Positions 5,787 through 11,060 of a stretch of 11,060 nucleotides of DNA are shown piece after piece (the first letter of the stretch is position 1; the number at the start of each line of letters is the position of its first letter). The notes beneath the pieces are model-generated. The model searched no databases. It saw only the letters and a list, made by a program, of their open reading frames with translations, and was not told the DNA's origin. Location of the stretch: contig NZ_CAJJIC010000080.1 in assembly GCF_905187505.1 (NCBI RefSeq), forward strand, positions 1 through 11,060, written 5' to 3'. The position numbers and the translations under genes were made by a program. The DNA is from an uncultured Mailhella sp. Lineage in GTDB: Bacteria > Desulfobacterota > Desulfovibrionia > Desulfovibrionales > Desulfovibrionaceae.

Positions 5787-6581
5787 TTACTTTGCCGCCG
5801 TGTTCTTGAGCGCCATGTCCACGGCATCTATGAAATTTTCCATGGGAAGAGCACCGCGCAGAACCATGTTGTTCACAAGAAAATACGGAGTGCCCACAAA
5901 GCCGAGCGCATTGGCGTCGGCAGCATCGCCGGCCATCATGGCGTCGAGTTCCTTGGCCTTGCTCTTCACCGCGGACTCAACGGCCCTGGCGTCGAACCCG
6001 GCTTCCGCGGCAATGGAGCGCATGGCCGACACCGCATCGTCTTCCACCTGCTTCTGGCGGTCGAAGGTGAGCGCGTACATCTTCCACGCCTTGGTCTTGT
6101 CCATCTGATAGGCGGCTATGAACCACTCGCCGGCAATGCGGCCCGCCTGCGTCTTGGGAACCTGCTTGAACACCAGCCTGATCTTGCCGGGATAGCGCTT
6201 CATGAGATTGCCCACGGTATAGGCGGCCTGATGGCAGTAGGTGCACAAAAAGTCGGAAAAGGCCACGATGGTCACGGGAGCGTTGTCGGGACCGCCCACG
6301 GGGCGCCCTTCAAGAGCCACGGCCTTGGGTTCATTGATTTCGGTTTCCCACTGACGGAGCAGCACGGCACGCCGACGCTTGTCCGACCCCTGCTGCACGA
6401 TGTCGAGCATCTCCTCGCTGTGATCCTTAAGCACGTTGAGAATGATCTCGGGATGTTCCTTCAACACGGCCTCCAGCTGGGAGGTCAGATCCTGAGCGGG
6501 CGCGGCCTGCGCGGGACCGACGGTCAGAATGCCGCCGGAAAGCAGAAAGAGTGTCAGACATATATGACGAAGAAACGACAT
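5787..6581 (-). CDS. Secreted DsbA/Com1-like thiol-disulfide oxidoreductase
   Basis: A 264-residue DsbA-family thioredoxin-fold protein expected to act on disulfides in the periplasm. Residues 1-26 are a signal peptide (MSFLRHICLTLFLL..., cleavage near AQA). A helical segment at about 30-80, including LEAVLKEHPEIILNVLKDH, resembles the N-terminal oligomerisation stalk of Com1/ScsC-type proteins. The thioredoxin core follows, with active site FSDFLCTYC (Cys113 and Cys116, CTYC) and the cis-Pro loop GTPYFLVNN (230-238). The start ATG (6579-6581) has GGAGAG in front. A near-consensus promoter at 6601-6629 lies inside the longer frame, ruling out the upstream ATG at 6629. It is the first gene of an operon with ribF. 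Whether it is an oxidase, a reductase or an isomerase cannot be decided from sequence, and no DsbB or DsbD partner is nearby. Confidence 0.9.
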   Translation of the reverse strand: MSFLRHICLTLFLLSGGILTVGPAQAAPAQDLTSQLEAVLKEHPEIILNVLKDHSEEMLDIVQQGSDKRRRAVLLRQWETEINEPKAVALEGRPVGGPDNAPVTIVAFSDFLCTYCHQAAYTVGNLMKRYPGKIRLVFKQVPKTQAGRIAGEWFIAAYQMDKTKAWKMYALTFDRQKQVEDDAVSAMRSIAAEAGFDARAVESAVKSKAKELDAMMAGDAADANALGFVGTPYFLVNNMVLRGALPMENFIDAVDMALKNTAAK

Positions 6582-6600
6582 GATTCTCTCCTTTGGCGCG

Positions 6601-6629
6601 ACTATAGCTTTTTCATTACGGGCTGACAA
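6601..6629 (-). promoter_or_regulatory. Strong sigma-70 promoter of the dsbA-like/ribF operon
   Basis: On the minus strand TTGTCA (6624-6629), exactly 17 nt, and TATAGT (6601-6606) each match the consensus at 5 of 6 positions. The predicted leader is very short (about 10-15 nt), placing the AAGGAGAG ribosome binding site almost at the mRNA 5' end. Confidence 0.8.
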
Positions 6630-6832
6630 GCCGCACCGAACTTACGACGCATCCCCGCAAACAGGGCATTTCCTGAACGTTCACGTCTGTGTCGGGTCAG
6701 CGTTGCGCCGCCGTGAATCCGCTTCATGACAAAAGGTTGCAGTCGAACGTCATGCACGACGCCCCGTGTCGTCCCTGTCTGAGACCGTTTTCTTTCAGGG
6801 CAGCCGCGCCTGGAACGGCCATGCGTCATGCG

Positions 6833-8200
6833 TCAGCAGGTGACCATGCTCACGGCGAGCCCGCCCATGGAGGTTTCCTTGAACTTATGGCTCATTTCCC
6901 TGCCGGTTTCGGCCATGGCGGCAATGGCCGCGTCAAGGGATACGCGATGCGCTTCGGTGCTCGTTCCCGTGCTGATGAGAGCCGCGTTGAACGCCTTGAC
7001 CGCTCCCATGGCGTTGCGTTCGATGCAGGGAATCTGCACGTATCCGCCCACGGGGTCGCAGGTGATGCCGAGGTGATGTTCCAGTGCGACTTCGGCGGCA
7101 TTCTCCACATAGGGGGAAGGATTGCCCTGCGCATCGGTGAGCATGGCGGCGGCCATGGCCGAGGCAACGCCGATTTCGCCCTGACAGCCCACTTCGGCTC
7201 CGGCAATGCTGGCGTTGTGCTTGGCGATGAAGCCCACGGCCGCCGCGGCCAGGAAGCCTTCCCGTATGGCGCGGTCGCCTATGAAAAGGTCATGACGCAT
7301 GGCGTACACGAGCGCCGGCATGACGCCGGCCGAACCGCAGGTGGGAGCGGTGACGATGACGCCGCCGGATGCGTTCTCCTCGGCGGCGGCAAAGGCGTAG
7401 GCATTGAGCCCGGCAAGAAACTTGCCCGGAGAAGAATGAAGGGCACGGGCCCGTTCCTGCAGCATGTGCGCCTTGCGCTCCACCTTGAGCGGACCGGCAA
7501 GATAACCGCTGCCGGCAAGACCGTGCCGCACCGATTCCTCCATTCTGTCCAGAATGTTGTTCAGCTCCTCGAGAATGGCCGGACGCGAAGCGCCGGTAAT
7601 GGCCATTTCGTTGTCCAGCATGATCTCGTAGAGGTTGAGTCCCTCGCTGCGCACGATGTTGCGCAGCTCCTTCATGTTGCTGTAGGGGTGCACGGGCTCT
7701 CCGAGCTCCGGAGCCTTCCAGCCGTCCCACTGCACGAAGCCGCCGCCCACGGAGTAATAGGCCTTTTCAAAGAGCACGCTGCCCCCGGCATCGAGCAGTT
7801 CCGCCACCAGCGTGTTGCTGTAGGGATAGTTGTGCACCACCGCGTCGTGCACGATGTCGGCCAGAGAAACCAGCGCGCTGCCCACGCCGAGATCCACCTT
7901 GTAATCCTTGAGAGGCTCGCCGGAAAGCTGCGCCAGATACCCGGAAGGACAATCCTCGGGCTTCACGCCGAGAAGCCCCGCAAGCACGGCCGCATCGGTG
8001 CCGTGTCCCGCACCCGTGGCGCTCAGGGAACCGAAAAGGCGCACCCGAATGCGTGCGGCGCGTGCCAGAACTTCTCTGGGAAGTTCCGCGCAGGTCATGG
8101 AAAAAAGACGCCCCGCGGTCATGGGGCCTATGGTATGGGAACTCGACGGGCCCGGCCCGACCTTGAACAGGGAAAAAAGCGACGTGGTGATGGGCCGCAT
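6833..8200 (-). CDS. sdaA: L-serine ammonia-lyase (iron-sulfur type)
   Basis: Deaminates L-serine to pyruvate and ammonia using a [4Fe-4S] cluster. At 455 residues it is the single-chain form, with beta and alpha domains joined. The N-terminal part has the hallmark GPGPSSSHTIGPMTAGR (15-31) and FGSLSATGAGHGTD (56-69). The catalytic half has TAPTCGSAGVMPA (284-296) and KHNASIAGAEVGCQGEIG (327-344). Expected cluster cysteines are Cys339 (GCQGEIG), Cys381 (TCDPVGG) and Cys392 (PCIERNA). The protein ends in ...MVTC, matching the C-terminal tail cysteine (455) known to cap the cluster in this family. The ATG at 8198-8200 has AGGAGGAG at 7-nt spacing. The nearest upstream gene on the same strand is the DRE-TIM enzyme, 136 nt away across a GC-rich hairpin. 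Co-transcription is possible but unproven, and no clear promoter was found in the gap. Confidence 0.95.
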   Translation of the reverse strand: MRPITTSLFSLFKVGPGPSSSHTIGPMTAGRLFSMTCAELPREVLARAARIRVRLFGSLSATGAGHGTDAAVLAGLLGVKPEDCPSGYLAQLSGEPLKDYKVDLGVGSALVSLADIVHDAVVHNYPYSNTLVAELLDAGGSVLFEKAYYSVGGGFVQWDGWKAPELGEPVHPYSNMKELRNIVRSEGLNLYEIMLDNEMAITGASRPAILEELNNILDRMEESVRHGLAGSGYLAGPLKVERKAHMLQERARALHSSPGKFLAGLNAYAFAAAEENASGGVIVTAPTCGSAGVMPALVYAMRHDLFIGDRAIREGFLAAAAVGFIAKHNASIAGAEVGCQGEIGVASAMAAAMLTDAQGNPSPYVENAAEVALEHHLGITCDPVGGYVQIPCIERNAMGAVKAFNAALISTGTSTEAHRVSLDAAIAAMAETGREMSHKFKETSMGGLAVSMVTC

Positions 8201-8270
8201 GACGTGGCTCCTCCTGAAGTATGAATGTCGCGACGGTCCGTTCTCCGGGAAGTCGGAACCCGTCACAGGA

Positions 8271-8293
8271 AGGGGCGGCCTCCGGCCGCCCCT
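8271..8293 (-). terminator. Strong GC hairpin after the DRE-TIM gene (possible terminator)
   Basis: AGGGGCGGCC (8271-8280), loop TCC and GGCCGCCCCT (8284-8293) form a perfect 10-bp GC stem about 45 nt past the stop at 8337. On the minus strand the next bases are TCCTGTGAC, a poor T-tract, so termination may be partial and allow read-through into sdaA. A smaller hairpin, GTCCC (8305-8309) and GGGAC (8315-8319), precedes it. Confidence 0.55.
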
Positions 8294-8336
8294 GCAAGAA
8301 CGCCGTCCCTTTCCGGGACATGACGCAGAAAAGACA

Positions 8337-10172
8337 CTACATCTGAGAGGCTTCGTCCTTCTCCTCGGCCTCCGCTTCCAGGTCCTCGGTGTGCTTGAGT
8401 ATCTCCTCGAGCTGAATGTCGCCGCACAGCACGCCCACGATTTCGTCCTTGTCGTCCGTCACGGCCTGGGACACGGACAGAATGAGCGCGCCCGTATACT
8501 GGGACTGATAGACGTCCGTAACGTGGAGCTCTCCGTCCTGCATGGGCATCTTGAACCAGACGCGGTCGGAGTAGTCATAGCCGGGATCAGGCAGATGTCC
8601 GTACTTGTCGGCATTGGCCTCGTCCGTCACCACGGCCTGCAGCAGCTTGCCCTTGGCGTCGGTAAGCGTGATGAACTGGATGTAGGGATAATGATCGGCA
8701 AAGCTCTGCATGGCGTCGCAGCGTTCCTGCTCCGAGCGGCTCGCACGGCAGGCTTCGGCAAGACGGGTCATGATGCCGGAGGCGAGGCGGCTTGCGATTC
8801 TCTTGAGCTTCTGCAGTTCCGACACGAAGAGCTCGGGCATGTAATGCTTGACGAGCGCCAGCATTTCCTTGTTGGAGAAGGAGGTGTTGCGGCCGGCCTC
8901 GTAGGCCTGCATGATGGCGTTGTATATCTGCCCCACGGCCGGATGCTTCTTGGTGACGCGGCGGCTTTCGTCGAGCTCGAGATGACTGTTGATCCAGTAG
9001 GCGACGCCGGCACGGCCGGACTTGTCGGTAATGATGATGGGCACGGGCCGGTTGAGGATCTTGTTCGTGTCGAAGATGTTGTAGATTTCCTCGTTCTTTG
9101 CCAGTCCGTCCACGTGCACGCCGGCGCTCGTGGCGTTGAAGTCGCTGCCCACGAAGGGGTAGTTCGGCGGAATGGTGTACTCAAGCTCCTTGACGAAGTA
9201 GTCGGCGATTTCGGAAATCACCGTGGTGTCGGCCACGTCGTCGTTGCCCGTAAGGGAAATGTATTCCATGACCAGCGCTTCCAGAGGCGTGTTGCCCGTG
9301 CGCTCGCCGAAGCCGAGCAGAGCGCCGTTGACCGACGCGCAGCCGTACAGCCAGGCGGTGACGCCGTTGACGAGCACCTTGTGGAAGTCGTTGTGACCGT
9401 GCCACTCCAGCCACTGCCCGGGCACGCCCGCCTCATCGGTAAAGGCGCGCACGATGCCCTGAACGGAACGGGGAAGAGCCGCACCGGCGTAGGGAACGCC
9501 GAAGCCCATGGTGTCGCAGAGACGTATCTTCACCGGCATGGAAGCCTTGCGGGCCAGTTCCATGAGGCGGGAGGCGAAAGGCAGGCAGAAGCCGTGAATG
9601 TCCGCACGGGTGACGTCCTCAAAATGGCAGCGCGGCACGATGCCCCATTCAAGGGCGCGTTCCACGATGCGCAGGTAGTCGTCCATGGCCTGCTTACGGG
9701 TCTTTCCTAATTTAAGGTATATGTGATAGTCGGACACGCTGGTAAGCATGCCCACTTCGTCGAACTCCATGTCTCTGGCAATGCGAAGGTCATTCTCGTT
9801 GGCACGGATCCAGCCGGTGACCCGGGGGAAGCGGTAGCCACGCGCGCGGCAGGTGTCTATGGCCTTGCGGTCCTTGGCGGAGTACATGAAGAACTCCGAC
9901 GCCTGAATGAGACCGCTCTTTCCGCCGAGCTTGTGCAGAAGATCGAAAATATGGGCTATCTGCTTCACCGTGTAGGGCGGACGCGCCTGCTGTCCGTCGC
10001 GAAACGTGGTGTCGGTGATGAAGCAAGGATCGGCAGGACGCGGAGCGATGATGGTGCCGTCAAATCCTATGCGCCCTATTTTCGTGTAGGGGAAAAGTTC
10101 GCGGTAGAGCTGCGGCTCGGCCCTGTCTTCCAGATGAAGGCTGCGCTCAGAACTTTTCTTGAAAAGAATCAT
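8337..10172 (-). CDS. DRE-TIM (LeuA/citramalate synthase-like) enzyme fused to a Cache-like sensor domain
   Basis: A 611-residue cytoplasmic protein in two parts. Residues about 45-330 are an HMGL-like TIM barrel of the isopropylmalate/citramalate/homocitrate synthase family, which condenses an acyl-CoA with a 2-oxo acid. Visible motifs are DTTFRDGQQ (54-62, the DRE signature), HFEDVTRAD (183-191), CDTMGFGVP (219-227), HGHND (258-262, metal-binding histidines) and GFGERTGN (287-294). TSAGVHVDGL (348-357) starts the LeuA-type communication region. The normal LeuA allosteric domain is not evident. Instead, residues about 480-598 resemble a Cache/PDC sensor: YPYIQFITLTDAKGK, YDYSDRVWFKMPM, and LSVSQAVTDDKDEIVGVLCGDI. 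No membrane segment is present, unlike most Cache proteins. An acidic tail (595-611) ends it. The start ATG (10170-10172) has GGAGGT only 3 nt upstream. Family membership is firm. The substrate is unknown and the Cache call rests on pattern recognition. Confidence 0.85.
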   Translation of the reverse strand: MILFKKSSERSLHLEDRAEPQLYRELFPYTKIGRIGFDGTIIAPRPADPCFITDTTFRDGQQARPPYTVKQIAHIFDLLHKLGGKSGLIQASEFFMYSAKDRKAIDTCRARGYRFPRVTGWIRANENDLRIARDMEFDEVGMLTSVSDYHIYLKLGKTRKQAMDDYLRIVERALEWGIVPRCHFEDVTRADIHGFCLPFASRLMELARKASMPVKIRLCDTMGFGVPYAGAALPRSVQGIVRAFTDEAGVPGQWLEWHGHNDFHKVLVNGVTAWLYGCASVNGALLGFGERTGNTPLEALVMEYISLTGNDDVADTTVISEIADYFVKELEYTIPPNYPFVGSDFNATSAGVHVDGLAKNEEIYNIFDTNKILNRPVPIIITDKSGRAGVAYWINSHLELDESRRVTKKHPAVGQIYNAIMQAYEAGRNTSFSNKEMLALVKHYMPELFVSELQKLKRIASRLASGIMTRLAEACRASRSEQERCDAMQSFADHYPYIQFITLTDAKGKLLQAVVTDEANADKYGHLPDPGYDYSDRVWFKMPMQDGELHVTDVYQSQYTGALILSVSQAVTDDKDEIVGVLCGDIQLEEILKHTEDLEAEAEEKDEASQM

Positions 10173-10254
10173 TGTACCTCCGATGTCCCACAGGTTCAGA
10201 CTGCTTTTTTGCGTGAATGGGGTATTGTATCTATTAAGGAAGGAAAAATAAAGC

Positions 10255-10260
10255 ATTATA
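10255..10260 (-). promoter_or_regulatory. Candidate -10 box of the DRE-TIM gene
   Basis: A perfect TATAAT on the minus strand, about 80 nt upstream of the start codon. No good -35 hexamer is seen 16-18 nt upstream (the sequence there is GC-rich), so an activator might be required or the match may be chance. Confidence 0.45.
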
Positions 10261-10399
10261 CGGGCTTTAAATTTTCCGTCCCCGCCCCGTGCAGGAAGGC
10301 TTCTTCCGTAAAAAATTAATGGCTTTTTCCCATGAATTGTTCTTTTTTTCTCTTGTCTTTTTGCTGTCTCCGCCCTTTCCGGGAGAAGACACAGAAAAA

Positions 10400-10426
10400 A
10401 TATCATTTTGTATTTCAGTATGATAT
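10400..10426. promoter_or_regulatory. Inverted repeat ATATCAT-N13-ATGATAT (possible operator)
   Basis: ATATCAT (10400-10406) and ATGATAT (10420-10426) are perfect 7-bp inverted arms spanning 27 bp, placed between the two divergent genes. The size and spacing suit a dimeric regulator site. The surrounding DNA is AT-rich, so coincidence is possible. Confidence 0.3.
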
Positions 10427-10485
10427 AAAAAGCACAATTCAAAACACTTTCCCAAGTCCCGTCCGCTCGTTCCCCTTTGGAACCA

Positions 10486-10515
10486 TCTGCGGACGAGGCA
10501 AAAGGCGCCCGCAGA
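10486..10515 (+). other. Stem-loop upstream of dsrA
   Basis: TCTGCGG (10486-10492) and CCGCAGA (10509-10515) form a perfect 7-bp inverted repeat with a 16-nt loop, in the divergent region. Its role is unknown; it could be an operator or an RNA structure. Confidence 0.3.
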
Positions 10516-10518
10516 GCG

Positions 10519-10546
10519 GTTTACCATTTAACCCACCGTATATATT
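10519..10546 (+). promoter_or_regulatory. Weak candidate promoter for dsrA
   Basis: GTTTAC or TTTACC (10519-10525) is followed after 15-16 nt by TATATT (10541-10546). The -10 match is good, but the -35 box and spacing are suboptimal. If used, the dsrA leader would be about 240 nt, covering the hairpins at 10655-10777. Confidence 0.3.
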
Positions 10547-10654
10547 CAGCTTTCTTATTTTTCAGCCGCCGCAGCCCGACGGACGGCTTGTGAACAGAGG
10601 CGGAGCTATTGTGCTCAAGTTCAAAATAGGGTAGGTACGGTGTAGACACTGTAA

Positions 10655-10777
10655 GGCCGGGACTGTACTGTGCCCTCGCACATCCGGCCAAGGTTTGGTG
10701 TATCAGGGGTCGCTCTGTCTGAGCGGAAAGTTTTTCCGACTCATTGGTTGGCAAAGCGACAGACCCATAATCAACCA
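10655..10777 (+). promoter_or_regulatory. Structured dsrA 5' leader with alternative hairpins
   Basis: Several stems are visible. GGCCGG (10655-10660) pairs with CCGGCC (10684-10689), enclosing TGTGC-CCTC-GCACA (10669-10682). CGCTC-TGTCT-GAGCG lies at 10711-10725 and CGGAAA-GTT-TTTCCG at 10724-10738. TGGTTG (10745-10750) pairs with CAACCA (10772-10777) just before the Shine-Dalgarno at 10781-10785. GTCGCT (10709-10714) can instead pair with AGCGAC (10755-10760), which would break the hairpin at 10711. Mutually exclusive pairings close to the ribosome binding site suggest possible RNA-level control. No known riboswitch or attenuator family is recognised. Confidence 0.35.
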
Positions 10778-10792
10778 TGTGGAGGTAAGGCA

Positions 10793-11060
10793 ATGGCGAA
10801 ACATGCAACCCCCCTGTTGGACCAGCTCGAATCCGGGCCCTGGCCCAGCTTTGTATCTGATATCAAGCAGCTTGCCGAAAGCAGAGCCAAGAACGCTCAG
10901 GGCTTGGATTATCAGATTCCCAGCGACGCTCCCGAGGATCTGCTGGGCATCATGGAACTTTCCTATGAAGACAAGGAAACCCACTGGAAGCACGGCGGCA
11001 TCGTCGGCGTGTTCGGTTACGGCGGCGGCGTTATCGGCCGTTACTGCGACCAGCCCGAAA
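10793..11060 (+). CDS. dsrA: Dissimilatory sulfite reductase alpha subunit (5' part)
   Basis: The first 89 codons of DsrA, cut by the right edge of the window. DsrA and DsrB form the siroheme- and [4Fe-4S]-containing enzyme that reduces sulfite in the cytoplasm, the terminal step of sulfate or sulfite respiration. The N-terminus (MAKHATPLLDQLESGPWPSF, then VSDIKQLAESRAK...) and the segment ETHWKHGGIVGVFGYGGGVIGRYCDQPE are characteristic of Desulfovibrionaceae DsrA. The start ATG (10793) follows GGAGG at 10781-10785 with 7-nt spacing. The siroheme and cluster motifs and the expected dsrB would lie beyond the window. The gene is divergent from the DRE-TIM enzyme and has a long leader with several inverted repeats. 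Confidence 0.97.
   Translation, partial: MAKHATPLLDQLESGPWPSFVSDIKQLAESRAKNAQGLDYQIPSDAPEDLLGIMELSYEDKETHWKHGGIVGVFGYGGGVIGRYCDQPE

Larger units (their letters stand above)
10173..10792. other. Divergent regulatory region between the DRE-TIM enzyme and dsrA
   Basis: A 620-bp region with no credible gene; the short open frames on both strands lack ribosome binding sites or conserved features. It should hold both divergent promoters and a long dsrA leader. It is AT-rich at about 10240-10440 and GC-richer with several inverted repeats nearer dsrA. Individual elements are listed separately. Confidence 0.7.

Noticed and set aside
6689..8224. 511-codon open frame on the + strand opposite sdaA
   Set aside because: The opposite strand encodes a complete, motif-bearing serine ammonia-lyase. 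The + frame is a by-product of GC-rich codon usage.
7908..9710. 600-codon open frame on the + strand opposite the DRE-TIM gene
   Set aside because: It is antisense to clear catalytic motifs and spans the sdaA/DRE-TIM gap, without any domain signature or ribosome binding site.
10588..10596. TTGTGAAC resembling a Rex/HcpR/CRP half-site upstream of dsrA
   Set aside because: The expected inverted second half (TTCACAA or TCACAA) is absent at the proper spacing, so a single half-site is not sufficient evidence.
10521..10993. Two overlapping minus-strand open frames (95 and 96 codons) across the dsrA leader and start
   Set aside because: They run through the dsrA start and the intergenic hairpins and show no recognisable features. 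The + strand dsrA reading is unambiguous.

Overview
The window most likely comes from a sulfite/sulfate-reducing member of the Desulfovibrionaceae (Desulfovibrio, Bilophila or Mailhella type). The main evidence is the start of a dsrA gene (dissimilatory sulfite reductase alpha subunit) at the right edge. A porin of the kind abundant in that family and a tandem TOBE (molybdate-binding) protein fit the same picture. Coding DNA is GC-rich, while the spacer upstream of the porin is extremely AT-rich. I cannot name the species from the sequence.

Layout. A small Cro/C1-type helix-turn-helix protein (58-303, +) converges on an outer-membrane porin (397-1728, -), with the porin terminator between them. 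An AT-rich spacer of about 400 bp follows, and a candidate 48-aa Cys-containing small protein (2144-2290, -) lies beyond it. Next come a two-TOBE-domain protein with its own promoter and terminator (2415-2843, -) and an unrecognised 404-aa protein (3068-4282, -). A tRNA-Ser(CGA) with promoter and terminator (4465-4558, -) separates these from a two-gene operon. That operon is a secreted DsbA/Com1-like thiol oxidoreductase followed 4 nt later by ribF (5787-6581 and 4853-5782, -), driven by a near-consensus promoter. Then follow L-serine ammonia-lyase (6833-8200, -) and a 611-aa DRE-TIM/LeuA-like carbon-carbon condensing enzyme (8337-10172, -). A 620-bp divergent intergenic region separates the latter from dsrA (10793 to the right edge, +).

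How the genes relate. Serine ammonia-lyase makes pyruvate, which feeds the electron-donor metabolism of sulfite/sulfate reducers and could also be a substrate for the neighbouring condensing enzyme. RibF supplies FMN and FAD, and the TOBE protein points to molybdate or tungstate handling. The most unusual gene is the condensing enzyme. It keeps the HMGL-like catalytic barrel of isopropylmalate, citramalate and homocitrate synthases, but its C-terminus looks like a Cache/PDC ligand sensor instead of the usual LeuA allosteric domain. It is transcribed divergently from dsrA across a long intergenic region rich in inverted repeats.

No insertion sequences, CRISPR arrays, integrases or phage genes were seen.
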